A stretch of 64,000 nucleotides of DNA from Macrosoma leucophasiata (lineage: Eukaryota > Arthropoda > Insecta > Lepidoptera > Hedylidae), in assembly GCA_036365455.1 (NCBI GenBank), contig JAWQUS010000007.1, positions 18,678,001 to 18,742,000 on the forward strand, given 5' to 3'. A model generated the notes under the pieces. That model was not told the origin of the DNA. It saw only the letters and a list, made by a program, of their open reading frames with translations, and did no database searches. Made by a program: the position numbers and the translations under genes. Position 1 is the stretch's first letter. Every line of letters begins with the position of its first letter. This document shows, in pieces, positions 42,536 through 55,424 of this stretch.

Positions 42536-45500
42536 CTGATAATAAATTTTAATTTATCTGATGTATGGGTTAGAATTTTATTAGTCGCCAAATTATTGAA
42601 ATTATTCGAAAAATTGAAGGTCGGAAATAATTATTTATCTTTATTTTCTCGAGCTATTAATATATTTTTTTAAAGTTCTCTTAACGTTATATAGTTTCTG
42701 ATGTTCTGATAATCTACATTTAGAGTATTTGACTCCATCTCGTTCTCTCTCTCTTATTTGAGGTTCAAAGCGTAAGAAAAACAACTTTGACAAAGATTTT
42801 TCTTCTGTGACGAAGAATTCATTAATGTCGCTTTGTATTTATTCCACATGTTTCTCGCCTTCGTTATTGATATTTTAATGTCTTAAAACATTTTTATTCA
42901 TTCATTTTTCACCATTTAAATATTTTGTTAGTAACCCTATGTATTTGTAACAGCAGGCATCTAGAATAAAACTTTTTACTTACATTTGATGTTGAAATTT
43001 TTATATTGAAGTTCAAAAAGCAGGTATACCTTTCTCAAGTTATGAATCTCGAAGACCTTGAGTACCTTTACATTACTCTGTCATTACTTAATCATCAATG
43101 TACGGGGACTCATATGCATTTTAGTATTGAATACACGGAGACGGTCTACTCATATTATTGTTGCATCCATTATTCAGCACACAGGCCGGTAAGGGACCGC
43201 GCGCCGCTGCTACTAAATTATTAAACATGCGTTATAAACACACCACCCCAAACTGAACTTCTTGGATATCCATACACGATGGATGCTGATGTCGGAATCA
43301 TTGACGTGTAACTTTTCTTATTTGCATGTTATTTTCCACTGTTTTTAAAGCGAGGTCAGTATCAATAGTGTATCGGTTCAAATCAAGTCGCGTAGTTAGT
43401 GAAATAAATCTCATGGAAACTATATAAGGCTTGAATTGGAATTCTCATTGAGTCAGTAGGCTCAGTGTGGTACACCTGCTTTGATATCGCGCATGCCCTC
43501 TCCCCAGTCCGTAAGTCCACATTTACTAAACCGGTTTCGATTACAGGTTTATAGCTACTACAAAACTAGCTACGTATACAGCATATCCTTTTGGCGGAAA
43601 CGTGTCTCGTACCATAAATCATGCTTCGGTTTACTTCGATTTTTATCTTCTTAAATTACCTATATTTGTTACTTCCAATTAGCTAATTCCTTAATACCAA
43701 ATCAATATCGAATAAAACATGGAAGTAGACACATATTCATAACGTTAACGATATTTTTACTATAAATGTAAGGAATATGATAGATATATTTAGTGCTATA
43801 TTAACTTGAGATACAATTAAGTTTCCAATAAGTAAAGAAAATAGAGCGGATTGATTACCATTTGAAATATATTTCTTGTTTTTTTTTATACTACACCCAA
43901 ATAATTGTTATCTTCAGTAAAATGTTTATCACCTTAAGTTTATTGTATTATTTTTAAAAAACCTACGCCTTATTTATTCCTTCAATGTCGACTTCATTAT
44001 AACTAGCTAAGAATGTTATTATTAAAAGTTAGTCCCGTGTTTACATATTTGCTGAACGATTACCGATCTTACCCACTATTCTGGGAAGAACCAATTTAAC
44101 TCTCATACAAAAATAAACAAAGTCACCCACAGTTTATTTGTTCTGTGGGGAGGAGCGACTCCGTCACGGATACTAATGATTGTTCAAAGAATTTAGGGAC
44201 AATAAAGTGACATTTACCTGTGTATAAACTAATTTATTAAACAATAAATAAAGATCTATATTTTAATCTCTGTAATTTTCATTCTATAAGGTCCAAGTTA
44301 ACTGCAAACCAGACTGACAGTATTTTGAGAATTTGGTGCTGCAAGTCCATTATCCAAATTATTCTGCTACAAATAATAATGATACTTATAACTTGAGATT
44401 TTGAACAAGTATTGAAATATCTACTCACTTGTGTACTAAAATATTAGTTAATGCTTAATGAACTGCTGTGTGATATAAGAATCTATTCCATGCTTACAAA
44501 GTTTATATAGGTATTCAGTAGTATTCACCTTACAAATTGTTATTTTTTGCATCATCTCACCTTATTATCGAGTCGAATCGTAAAATTTATTTTTCCCTTA
44601 AATTAAAAAAGTTATGAGTTGTTATAAAACTTTTTTATATCTGCTTTCAGACCAATCTATTAGGATCACAACTTTTTCACGTTCTCACTCAAACTAGATA
44701 TGCCACAACAAAAACACTTAAAACATTTCCTCGTATTAAAAATAAAGAGTCAGGAGGGACAGATACAATACGGTTTCCACTCGGAATGAGAAGTAAGATA
44801 CCCTTAATTTCTCTCCGCGTGCGGCCACTCCACTTCGACCAGTCATCCTATTTGATTGTAGAGAGAATTTTGTGTTGTAATTGGTACTAATTTATTGTTT
44901 AGAGAACCGTCTGTTACGTGATAACGTTTTAAAAAATGTCAGTCACCGTTATTAATAAATTTTATTTGATTATTATTGACTAACTAAATTATTTTATAGC
45001 AGTTCATTACAGTAAAACGAATGACTTATTAATGTCATCAGGTAGCTGTTTTAATGAAGATAAAAAGGGAGATAATGTTTTGATTTCGCTTGCTGAATAC
45101 TGCATTAATGAAACAATCATTTAAATTATAAATCTAAGAAAAAATGGAAAGACAAAAAAAATATTTTTGGGCAAGGATTCCTGCTCTTTTCTTTAGTTTA
45201 TTTTCAGGAATTTTCTTTAATTTTTGAATTGTACTCGTACGTGTTATTGCGAAAAATAATAATAACACATTAATCTTTTTTCTGCGAATTTATACGGGAT
45301 AATTGTTTTATTTAATAAACCAGTTATCCCAATGTCCGAGACAATAACATATTAAATGGTTTCCTCCTTACTTAAATGTTATTCTTAAAGGTTCATTATT
45401 ATAATTTTTTTAAAATAAATTTTATTTGGCGTGGCAATTTTGGTTGGAGTTCAATTTAAAAAAATCTTTACCCGTCTATTGAGATTATAAAAGCAAAACC

Positions 45501-45871
45501 GTTTATTAAAAACACCGAATTATAAGTACGAAAATACTTTTTTGAACCTCAATTTTGGATTATTAATAGTATTGAATTAGCGAAAGTAAATTATAAAGGT
45601 ACTAAAGATAAAATAATATTAAATGAAGGTTTCCCACGTGCGTTTGTGCTGTAAGTTGAAATGAATGGCTATCGTTGGCTAATAACAGCAATAAACGAAG
45701 TAAAAGACAGAGTCCATATTTCACCGGTCGCCATGGCAACGGCGAACCAAACAAGCGCTGCGCTGGGAGATTATAAATTCTACGAAGGTTGGCTACTCAC
45801 TATGAAAGTTATCGAAGGGATCCAAGCATTCTTTTATATTCATCAGGATATATATATATTTTTTATATATA
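42536..45871. other. Long AT-rich spacer
   Basis: No gene recognised. A 72-aa frame near 43,006-43,224 and an 86-aa frame at 45,661-45,921 are unrecognised; the latter runs into the mariner end. A short CG-rich block is at 43,185-43,210. Confidence 0.45.
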
Positions 45872-46056
45872 ATAGGTTGGGGAAAAAGTCTTTTCGCATT
45901 ATAGTATGTATGAACTTGTAATAAAATCTCTTTGACTGTAGTATTTGTATCTGGCTGGTTTTGGTATCATTGAAAGTTAAAATTTTAAAGAACATCATAA
46001 TTCCAAATTCAAATTAGGCAAATGTGTGATTTTCATTTGTTTTTCGTACTGTCAAG

Positions 46057-47090
46057 ATGAGTGAATCTAATGAAGAAATTCGATACATTTTAAAATTTAC
46101 TACAAAAAAGGTAAAAATACAACGCAAGCCGCGAAAAAAATTTGCTATGTTTATGGACCTAGTGCAGTGTCTGTGAGAGTAGCACAAATTTGGTTTAAGC
46201 GTTTTCAATCCGGAAATTTTGATGTCAAAGGTGCACCTTGCTCTGGTCGCCCTATTACGGATAAAATGGATGCCATTTTTGAAAAAGTGGAGCCAAATCG
46301 ACATATTAGTAGTTACGACGTAGCTGGAGAACTGAGAATTGATCACAAAAGAGTTTTGGCGCATTTGAAAAAAAGCTGGGTACAAAAAAAAACTCGATAT
46401 TTGGGTACCTCACGAGCTCACTGAAAGAAACCTAATGAACCGTGTACTCATTTGTGATTCTTTAATGAAACCGAATCGACGTAATGAAACCGAATCATTT
46501 TTGAAGAAGCTGATAACTGGTGATGAAAAGTGGATCACGTACGACAAGAACGTGCGAAAAAGGTCGTGGTCAAAGGCCGGTCAGGCTTCACAGACTGTGG
46601 CGAAACCCGGGTTAACTCGCAATAAGGTGATGTTGTGTGTGTGGTGGGATTGGAAGGGCATTATTCATTATAAGCTATTATCACCAGGCAGGACTATCGA
46701 TTCTGAACTCTACTGCGAACAACTGATGAGATTAAAGCAAGAAGTTGAGAGAAAGCGGCCGGAATTGATCAACAGAAGGAGTGTGGTGTTTCATCATGAT
46801 AAACTAGACCTCACACATCTATAGCCACTCAGCAAAAATTAAGAGAGTTTGGCTGGGAGGTGTTAATGCATCCGCCGTATAGTCCTGACCTTGCACCTTC
46901 AGATTTCCACCTGTTTCGGTCTCTTCAGAATTCTTTATGCAATGTTAGGTTAACATCACGAGAGGACTGCCAAATCCACTTGTCGCGGTATTTTGATGAG
47001 AAGTCCCAAAATTTTTATAGCAATGGGATCATGTCCCTACCTACAAGATGGCAAAAGGTTATCGAACAAAATGGTACATACATACTTTAG
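46057..47090 (+). pseudogene. mariner DD34D transposase with three frameshifts
   Basis: Starts MSESNEEIRYILKF at 46,057. One base is missing near 46,096, shifting to the frame with IWFKRFQSGNFDVKG and GAPCSGRP (helix-turn-helix DNA-binding part). An A run at 46,369-46,375 has one extra A, shifting to the next frame with TGDEKWITYD (first catalytic Asp), RSWSKAGQ and VMLCVWWDWKG. At about 46,800 the second catalytic region HHD is followed by a one-base deletion, with K in place of the usual N. The final segment has HPPYSPDLAPSDFHLF (third Asp) and ends NGTYIL and TAG. It cannot encode an active transposase but is recent enough for every motif to be read. Confidence 0.9.
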
Positions 47091-47117
47091 TTAAATTTAA
47101 ATAAACTATATTAAAAA

Positions 47118-47309
47118 ACTGGTTGCCTGTAAAGTCGGTTTTACGGGCGAAGATTTTACGTGACAACGTCTTTTTCTCGGTAGAAAGGCATTCGCCGGTC
47201 CGGCAGGCCTCTCTCTCGTTCGGTGACTCATCGTTACGTTACCGGGCGTTACACTTTTTCATGAGTGACTCCGAGCCGCAACCTAATTTAAAACGTTGTC
47301 ACGTCAAAA
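47118..47309. mobile_element. Probable nested insertion in mariner 3' UTR
   Basis: A GC-richer block (GTTGCCTGTAAAGTCGG to GTTGTCACGTCAAAA) interrupts an AT-rich 3' UTR. TTTTACGTGACAACGT at 47,154-47,169 is inverted at 47,292-47,308 as ACGTTGTCACGTCAAAA. Its removal brings the mariner to about 1.3 kb. Exact borders are uncertain, and it may be a MITE or part of one. Confidence 0.5.
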
Positions 47310-47429
47310 ATGTTTTGAATTATCTTAAAAAATGCGAAGAAACTTTTTCCCCAACCTAATATATTAGGTATTGTAAGTGAGAAATGATTTTAATGAAGAT
47401 ATTTACAATTAAGTATTAAATTTTTTTTT

Positions 47430-47800
47430 GAAGCGCGCATGGCCCAGCTACTGGTGTAGATCGTAAGCGATCTGCTCGGTTAAGCACTACGGGCGCGGTC
47501 GGGTAGTGTGATGGGTGACCGCTAGTGGCAAATTAAATGCGCGTTTCCGTGCTTCGGAGGGCACGTTAAGCCGTCGGTCCCGGTTGCTATCGATGGATAG
47601 CAGTCGTTAAACCTTGTCGGAGGCCTTATGGGCGGTTTGAAAACATCCGACAGTGGGTTGGCCACTAACCCACCTCCACCAATCCGCATTGGAGCAGCGT
47701 GGTGGAGTAAGCTCCAGGCCTCCCCCCAAAAAAGGGGAGAGACTCGTGCCCAGCAGTGGGACGTATAATGGGTTGCCATTATTATTATTATATTATTATT
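47430..47800 (+). mobile_element. 5S rRNA-like SINE (family A), copy 4
   Basis: Full length, starts GAAGCGCGCATGGCCCAGCT and ends TGGGTTGCCATTATTATTAT. GATGGGTGACCGC (box C) is at about 47,510. Very close to copy 1 (for example TCGTAAGCGATCTGCTCGG is identical), so both probably derive from a recent source. Confidence 0.85.
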
Positions 47801-49131
47801 TAATTTTAACCTTTGGTTTAGCATACGTTACAATCAAAAATAAATAATAACGCAGTTTGTACCTATTCAATTTAAATTAGGAAATGAAGTAAACAGCAGG
47901 ATTGTATATTGGCTTTACCTATGATTATTAATAATAGTACTTATATGAACATTATTATGCTTTAAAGAATTAAATATATATTAAATTGCTACTATTGTTA
48001 GTTTTAGTAAAAACAACATGATATACTTGAATAATATTGACAGGAATTCACATCCCTTTGGACCTATCAAAATCATAACTTGACTTTAAAACAATATGTT
48101 GCTTCATTATCGGGGCGTCCGGAGCGCTAACAGCAACTAAGTAGATAACAATCAGCTTGAAGGCTTGTTCAAGACACGAAATTAATTAAAACAAGTTTGT
48201 TCGCGGATCCTATACAGGGCGAACAAAGCCATGCTGAGTCACTAGGTAATTACAGTACGGCAGACGCCTGCGAGGCGCCTCAAATCTAACATTATCTTGT
48301 GGCTCATTACTGTAAGCTCGTGACGATGTGCTGAAATTGGAGACATCAAATTTACAACGAAAATCCTGATGAAATTACCACTCTAAATTAATACTTCCAT
48401 TGAACCAGGACATTTTGAATAATATGTCTTAGGTGGAAAGATTACTCTTAAACAGTACAAATATTACTTATACTAATGAAGGCCAAGTTCTTGGCTTAAT
48501 TGAATCAGAGTTCGCTGTGCCGCTGTGCGGTCATGAATAAATAAATTCAAATACTGTAGGTTAAATGAATGAGAAGTTATTATAGCCATAACTGATATTA
48601 ATAGTATTAATACACAAAATAATACTGTAGACGAGAAAGTGAAAATTTAACTTCTGTATTTCGGAAAAGCTGATCTTACAATTGCATTTTAGCCAGTGCT
48701 AGTCTTAAGAATCTTCCTAAGCATTTGTGGTGATCGCGCCTTGTCATCGGGAATTTTAATTATATTCGGTGATTAATTATGTATAGCGACCAAAGACAGG
48801 GAGAGGGTTGTGATCTTTGATTGATGAGCAGACTTCTCAGTTTTGCGTCTAATCCTCCGCATTGTTTTATATTAATTGCTACTTTTAACATCACATTTTG
48901 TTTCATTGTTTCGCATATTATAGTGGGCGATGTAATTTGATTTATTTGATGAGCTGAGTCATCGAGATTATTAATTTTATAATAGCAGAGATAATACTGG
49001 TATTTACGTTCCGCTGGTGCCGTGAGTCATTGTTTACTAGACAGTAATAAGACTGTTAGGTACAATTATTTAGATAGGATACCAATGTTTTTAAAAACTA
49101 ATCAGGTTTACTAGGTTGAGCTACGCGTGAA
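47801..49131. other. Spacer; GC-richer block at 48,110-48,300
   Basis: The block contains GGGGCGTCCGGAGCGCTAAC and GACGCCTGCGAGGCGCCTC. No coding or repeat similarity. The remainder is AT-rich. Confidence 0.4.
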
Positions 49132-49177
49132 TGATATCGTCCACGAACAATATGAAATCAACTGTCATATTTTACTG
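49132..49177 (+). repeat. Short shared repeat, copy 2
   Basis: GAACAATATGAAATCAACTG, TCATATTTTA. See the copy at 42,487. Confidence 0.65.
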
Positions 49178-49231
49178 CAGCTCAAGAGGTTTAACAAAAT
49201 AATAATAATGCGTAATATTACAATTATCTTA

Positions 49232-49430
49232 TCTAAATATAAATAAAATTGGAGTGTCTGTTTGTAATATAAAAATAACCGCTTTTTATTAAATGCATAT
49301 GTATGTATACTCGGTACATATACCAAAACAACATTTTTACAATTTTTGTCTGTCTGTCTGTCTGTTTGGCGGGGCTAATCTTGGGAACAGCTGGACCGAT
49401 TTTGACGGGACTTTCGGTTTACATCAGAAA
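49232..49430 (+). mobile_element. Helitron-like element, 3' truncated
   Basis: Starts A|TCTAAATATAAATAAAATTG and shares TTTGTAATATAAAAATAAC, TAAATGCATATGTATG, a TCTG microsatellite (49,349-49,368) and GCTGGACCGATTTTGACGG with the copy at 16,432. No CTAG end is visible. Confidence 0.5.
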
Positions 49431-51579
49431 AGTAAATATGGTCGTTATGGTTTCTTAAAATTTCTAATTTACTCCGGACAGTTATTACATAATACAACAC
49501 AAAAAGAATTAGCGAAATTGCTTAAGCCGTTCTCGAATTTTACGCTAAGCAACACATTTAGCGATTCATTTTTATTTATATAGATTATATTCTTTATCTG
49601 GAAATCAGGAAATATTATATAACTTACTATATACACAACATTTAAATCATAAGTTATTCACTGTTAAACCGTCACAATGTCGCTTGTTATACATTAACGC
49701 ATTTACAAAAGCAAAGTCCTTCAGTGTAGCATAATATTTACTGTTTTACACATCTTAATCTCAAAACAAATTGGTAAAGCATGGCTTATCGACAGTTCGG
49801 AACTATTGAGCCATCTGTTACTGCAGTGACGAGTGACATTACCCGTGACCCATTCACTGAAATACACTGGAGTAATGTCAACAGAAACGGAGATGCCAAG
49901 GATGAAGAACAGCAAGCAAGGTGCTTAAATTTAAACGGGAAATACTGTACCATCAATTTTAACTGATGATATTTAGTAACTTTTGTTTTAATTTAGATAA
50001 CTTATATTTGTGTAATTATTAATATTTTCACAAATCGCAATAAACAACAACCAACGATTTAAATTTGATTGTAAGTGTTGTTACAACTGATAATATAAAA
50101 GCAGGTAAGTATTTTTTAACTGATCCGGCAATTTCACCTACCTATTATTTAGAAGATTTTGGTTCTATTTCACATTAAACTATGGAAGAGGAACAATTAC
50201 GTGATAGATTGTTTTCAAGAATTAACACAGCATACACCAAGATATCTCTCCCACCATTGTTATTCGACTTCACGAACGTTCATCATGATAAGTCGAATAT
50301 TTTGACGCTTATCTTTTAATGAACAATGCTGGAAACACATTAGCTTAGAAAATGCCGGGACAATAACCTATCTCTGAATATTGATTGACAAATACCGGTG
50401 CAGTTGTAAGCTTTTAGCTATTTCGCGAACTAAAAGAAAATAACTATTTACGGTATTTCCAGTATATGTACCTAATGAAAATATTTTTTTCGATATGTCT
50501 ATCTTTTCAAATAATGACAATTATCCAATTACTGACCCCAACAACCTTAGACTAATTTGTCCTAAATCTGAAGAAGCTGCACTGAAAAAAATATGTGCGT
50601 ATTATGTTGTGTATAACAAGTTTTAAATATAGCTTACCTACATGACCTAAATGTTAATAGTAGATTAATAATTATGAAGATACATAATACCAAATCAAAA
50701 ATAAAAATGTATATTTTATTTGGAAACTCCGACAATTAAAATAAAATAACAACCAGTGATTGCTATTAGCGGCTGACTGTTATTAGTGGAATATAATTAG
50801 TTAGTGCCGAATGCTGCAGCATATATTATTAAACAAGCGATTACTCTCTAAATTTAGATCTGCATAGACATCGAGTGATCCCCGTATCTGTTTCCTGTGA
50901 AATCCGGTTGCGATCAATTTATGCGCATTCGTTTATCCTGTAATGTTTCAAAATTTGACAAAATTGTCCATGGCGGCATATATCGCTGCAATAATTGCAT
51001 TTGTAAATCCTCTCGACTCCAACAAATCTAAAAATATTATTTTGTTTCATATAACTCCTAACATACCTAGTATGTTAAACAACTACGACTATCTTGAAAT
51101 TAATAATAGACCTTATTTTAGAAATGACTGTAGAAGTTTTAAGGCTATCTTTATTTTTTATTCCTATTATTGTTATAAAATCTTCAATCACAGATTGTAA
51201 TTGTGACGTTAAACTAGCAACATTTTTGTTCAAAATGCACTTCTTTATGTTATAATTATTTCAGAATTCTTGGTGATTTCCCACGTCGTACCAAGCCGTC
51301 TTTTGTGGTTTATCTAATCTCCGCAGGGCGGGATATTTGCACAGCGATAAGCAATATGGCAAATGACCTATTATGAATTGCGAGTCACCGTTTCGTTGTA
51401 TGTTAGGCATTTCTACTGTGTTATGAATGTTGATTTTCGAAATTAACGTTAAACCTATTCTTGGACCTTTTCAAATCAGGTTAAATTTTATTAAGGTTTT
51501 TACCGAATTTATTGCTGAACTGCGATTTTACCGCCTATTAATCGCTTTGGTGCTCTTCGTCTTTGCTTTTACAAGGAAA
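49431..51579. other. AT-rich spacer
   Basis: No gene recognised. A 9-bp inverted pair ATTCGACTT / AAGTCGAAT at about 50,262-50,298 is the only structure noted. Confidence 0.5.
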
Positions 51580-51612
51580 CGATTGATAATACATATCGTT
51601 TATTATCAATCG
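51580..51612. repeat. Perfect 12-bp hairpin
   Basis: CGATTGATAATA and TATTATCAATCG flank CATATCGTT. AT-rich, so modest in stability, but perfect. Confidence 0.8.
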
Positions 51613-51750
51613 AAAAATTCTTTATCAACGACTAAAGCTATCGCTTTCACACTAAAGTAAAAACGATAGATTATTCCTGTTGCTCTCTATGCTATAAGAG
51701 GTGCGAAAGAGGCAAAAAATTAAATACAAATGAGGAGAACAATGTTTTTT

Positions 51751-51815
51751 TTATGGCATCGCTATTACGCATATTGCCAGTGTCAAGTAAAACGATATTT
51801 CGTATTTATTTAAGC
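51751..51815 (-). repeat. Family G 64-bp repeat, copy 2 (inverted)
   Basis: Reverse complement of 19,933-19,996 with about three differences, all in the first 18 bases of the minus-strand reading. Confidence 0.85.
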
Positions 51816-52379
51816 TTAATCATTCTTTTTCAGTTTGGCAGTTCAGTTTCTGGAGTTTAAAATTCAAGATGCAATGTGTAGTAAAATATAAGTTCAAGCT
51901 TACTTTCGTTATATAATTATTTAACTGTCATTTACGTTAATGGGAATGTTATCTCGGTGAAATCCACTCTTACTCGGACACTTAAAACTCCTCCAATTCT
52001 TTCGTGGTAAAAAGCATAATTCAAGACCCAAGTTTTTAATGACGAAACGTATTGCCTTTTCAAATTGCGTGAATAATACAAACTCAATATAAACACGGGA
52101 GGCGCCTACCCTGGTCCGCATCACTGGAGGGTGCCATTTAAATTGGCAACGGTTCACGAGGGCCCTACCCATACGTTAAATACGTAATTTGGAGTTCGGT
52201 ACAATCAACCAAATGAACTCGAATCGATGCAATCAATTACACATTTTTCTACCGACTTGGGGTGCCGCAGTGGGTCATTGGAGACTTGTTGTCACATTTT
52301 ATCTGTCCTCTTGTTTAGGAATAGATTTTTGGTCTTTTGGACCTCTAAAGTTTAATAAAAGGTATCCTAATAAGACTAT
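51816..52379. other. Spacer
   Basis: Slightly GC-richer near 52,090-52,165. Open frames of 69-83 aa on both strands are unrecognised. Confidence 0.4.
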
Positions 52380-52413
52380 CCTTGAACTGTCTGTCTAGGC
52401 AGACAATTCAAGG
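52380..52413. repeat. 14-bp hairpin CCTTGAACTGTCTG
   Basis: CCTTGAACTGTCTG and CAGACAATTCAAGG flank a 6-base loop, one mismatch. Confidence 0.8.
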
Positions 52414-52759
52414 ATCCAAACTCTTTATAAAATTAAAAACCGTTCGCTACTCGGCATGATTTCTGGCATGTGTAAGATTCTAAGCCGGTCGTAAAACAAG
52501 AATAAACGCAGTCATAAAATTTTTGTTTTCTGAGATTCCTAAACGATCTATTTGGGTAATATTTCAGGTAGCTCATCTATAGTAAAAAAAAATGTTTCAC
52601 TAAGTAATAATGACCAGAGAGTGTATTATGTAACTCGGCTGTCAATCTTCCCGAATCAGACATCTCATTTCCTACACTGCACTACCCGCCGAAGAGAGAA
52701 ATTCCAGCGACACGTACTGGATGCGTGGCAATAGGTACTCAACGTTGCGGTATTACGAG

Positions 52760-52856
52760 TTCGTTTCTGCCTTGAACTTGTAAACTGTGGAACAAACTTC
52801 CCTCTGAGGTCCTCGCCGCTACAATATGGTGTTCAGAAATTTAATAAAATAAGGGG
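52760..52856 (+). pseudogene. LINE ORF2 C-terminal remnant
   Basis: AAACTGTGGAACAAACTTCC translates as KLWNKLPSEVLA, the LWNxLP terminal motif of CR1/Jockey-group LINEs, as at 16.3 kb. Stops a few codons later. Confidence 0.45.
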
Positions 52857-52956
52857 AAGAAAAAATTGACTTCGGGCACAGATCGATCCTGCGACCTCAA
52901 AATAACCAGTCCAGGCGATTTATCATATACTAGCTAGCTTGTATTAAAAATAAAAT

Positions 52957-53090
52957 AGGGGTTCTTCAAAAATGGCGTCAAAAGAGTCGTTCAGGGCTGG
53001 GGCAGCACGTTGCTAACTCCCATAGTGTTGCTAATGTTCATAGGCAACGGTGACCGTCTGCTAGTCTGTCATAAAAAAGGCACGACAATT
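52957..53090 (+). repeat. Family H dispersed repeat, copy 2
   Basis: GGGGTTCTTCAAAAATGGCG, TCAAAAGAGTCGTTCAGGGC, GCAGCACGTTGCTAACTCCC, GCTAATGTTCATAGGCAACG and GTGACCGTCTGC match the minus-strand copy at 10,740 block by block. Confidence 0.75.
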
Positions 53091-53796
53091 TGCAATTCGA
53101 ACAAAAAGTATCAAAAATACTCTTATGAAATTCAAAATCTCTTCCCAAATCTTTGTTTCGATCGATGACCTTCTACCTCAAATCTTTATCTATGACCGCG
53201 CGTGCCTAACTCTAACGCTTTTCATGTTCCTAGTAGGTACAAGTTAAGTTTGGTACGCTGTGTGTACGGAAATGTCAAACCGTTTTAAATTCATATTTTA
53301 GAATGATAGTTCAATGCTAATTACTGCATCATTAGGTATACGAGATACACAAACGACCGCACTTGCTTATTTCAACATCCCTTATTTTATAATATTTCGA
53401 ACAACATTGCGGTTTTACGGTCAACCGCTTACGGGAAAAAACGCTAATGCGGCCTCACATTCACGCGGCCTTAGTCTAAGCCTAGAAAATTTTACTGTCC
53501 TTTATGACACTACTTTTATGTGTGCCATAGACGCAAACAATGCGTGACCTGCGCCAGCGCACTTGAACGCTTGGTTACCTGTTCATGAACTCATCGTTAA
53601 ACAATGGCGTGTTTATATAATGAACATTTTGTTAGAGTTTCATTTGTATAATGTAATAAAACAAATCTGGCATTGGTACAGTGCCAACATTTTAAACACA
53701 AATAAAATGTTTTTTATGTTGCTGCGGATACATATTTAATAGTCTGGTACCTATCAACATTGCATTTTTTGAGGCAAGTTAAAAATAACTCCGTGG
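53091..53796. other. Spacer
   Basis: No recognisable gene. A block at 53,420-53,540 is slightly GC-richer. Confidence 0.45.
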
Positions 53797-53865
53797 TGTA
53801 GTGGTTACGTGGTTACCACTAGTGCTACACTGAGGTCCCGGCTTCAATCGGATACCAGTAAGTCC
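53797..53865 (+). repeat. tRNA-like sequence, probably SINE-derived
   Basis: TCCGTGGTGTAGTGGTTACG resembles a tRNA 5' part with A box, and GAGGTCCCGGCTTCAATCGG resembles the T arm with a damaged B box (CTTCAATCG for GTTCGATC). The acceptor ends do not pair and no normal anticodon arm is visible, so it is not a tRNA gene. Confidence 0.45.
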
Positions 53866-54657
53866 TTTTGGAATTTTTATTTCTGAGGATTCCTATGGTT
53901 TCCCATCCCAATCTATTGACATTTTCCTCGCATGTTCCTAGGAACTAAATGTTGCTGACTGGGATAAAATGGGACATAACGCAACTGGCGATTCGCCATG
54001 TATGAACTTTGCACCTGCTTACTCCTCTCCCTAGTAAAATACCGTTCTTCATGTTCTTTTCCTAAACTAGGCAACATTGATTTTGTCTTGTATGTTTCAT
54101 AGGATTCAATAAAATATGATTCCATTTGACATTCGATTAAAATAATAATAGATACTGGCGTCACATAGTCTCGAGGGGAAGCTCGAGCTGGGGATTCCCG
54201 CTGCGTCACTCGTTAACTACACAAACACAAAGATAAATTATTTTTATCTGCCGATTTACCCTAATCGCGTCAATATATGATGACAGCTATCATTTAGTGA
54301 CAAAGTGGCAAAATGCCGTTTTATCTGAAAGTTAATCACAGTAGTTCTCATGACACGGAATTTGATTTAATATAGTACAGGAGCCATCATCGACTTTATA
54401 TTAGTAATCCATTAAAAGAAGGACTAATTACTATTACGTTTCATGAAGGTAAAAATTTTCACTAGCACGCTCAGAGCTTGGAAATATGCCCGGTGATTCT
54501 CTCTCAATTGGAATCAAAAGAACATAAATGGGGAAATGTGAATGTTCTTTTTTGTAGTCAGTTAAATAAACCTCTACCAACCCGTCCGGGTAACCCAAGA
54601 GTGATATTTATATTTTATCTCAGAATAACTTATGATACTAAACACTAAGCCTGGGTT
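53866..54657. other. Spacer
   Basis: No recognisable gene. A 98-aa minus-strand frame at 53,913-54,209 has no known motif. Confidence 0.45.
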
Positions 54658-54769
54658 GCACCACGACTTTTTGTTAAAGTTCTAACTTTAATAGATTTCC
54701 TTAAGTAAGAGAAGTATGTAGGTACAATGTAACTATTACTTTAAAAAATGATGTGGTGCAACCCAGGCT
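54658..54769. mobile_element. Family D foldback MITE, copy 3 (112 bp)
   Basis: Left AGCCTGGGTTGCACCACGAC, right ATGTGGTGCAACCCAGGCT, flanked by TA on each side (54,656-54,657 and 54,770-54,771). The interior has lost most of its arm symmetry through deletion. Confidence 0.8.
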
Positions 54770-55424
54770 TATTCATCATTTTTAAAGGACAGAAATTATC
54801 TTTAACCAAACCGGATACAAATTACTATTTAGATTTAAAACGTATGAAAAAAAATTATAACGTATGAAAATAGACAATTATCATACGTATTATATTCTTA
54901 GACAGTTAGAGAATATTTATTTAATTCTTTTATTATGTTTCTTAAATTAGGAAAGGTTACAATAAAGAGGCGGTTCGTCAACGTCAACTTATGTGGAATA
55001 TAAATTTTAGTAGATACCTACACGGAACATACTTCTATGCTAGCTTCTATGATGCTTATTCTCCTGATTGAAATTAAGAGACAGATATATAAAATCTAAG
55101 GGCAAAATGATCTCCGTAGTTATTTAAGTTAAGCCTCAAACTTCAATAACTGTTACCAAATATCTGTTATCCTTCGTTGCTTTTTCAAACAACGAAACGG
55201 AATTCATGTTAATAACGTTAAGTATTTCTTATGGATTGTGTAAAGTCCACTTATGTGGTTTTTGTTTAACTTACCAATTACGAGCGGAATAAAAATTGAA
55301 ACATGTTTACAAAACAGCATGAGATTTGAAAGATTAAATTTAAAATATGCCAGGTAACAATTAACAAGTTAGAAAAAATGATGATTATTACGTTGTTTTA
55401 AATCTGTTACTTAATCTATTTGCC
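54770..55424. other. AT-rich spacer
   Basis: No recognisable feature. Confidence 0.5.

Larger units (their letters stand above)
45872..47359 (+). mobile_element. mariner (Tc1/mariner superfamily), 1.49 kb with nested insertion
   Basis: Terminal inverted repeats: left ATAGGTTGGGGAAAAAGTC at 45,872 and right ACTTTTTCCCCAACCTAA ending at 47,359, with TA duplicated on both sides (45,870-45,871 and 47,360-47,361). The transposase gene is broken. A canonical mariner is about 1.3 kb; the extra 190 bp are explained by a probable insertion at about 47,118-47,309. Confidence 0.9.
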
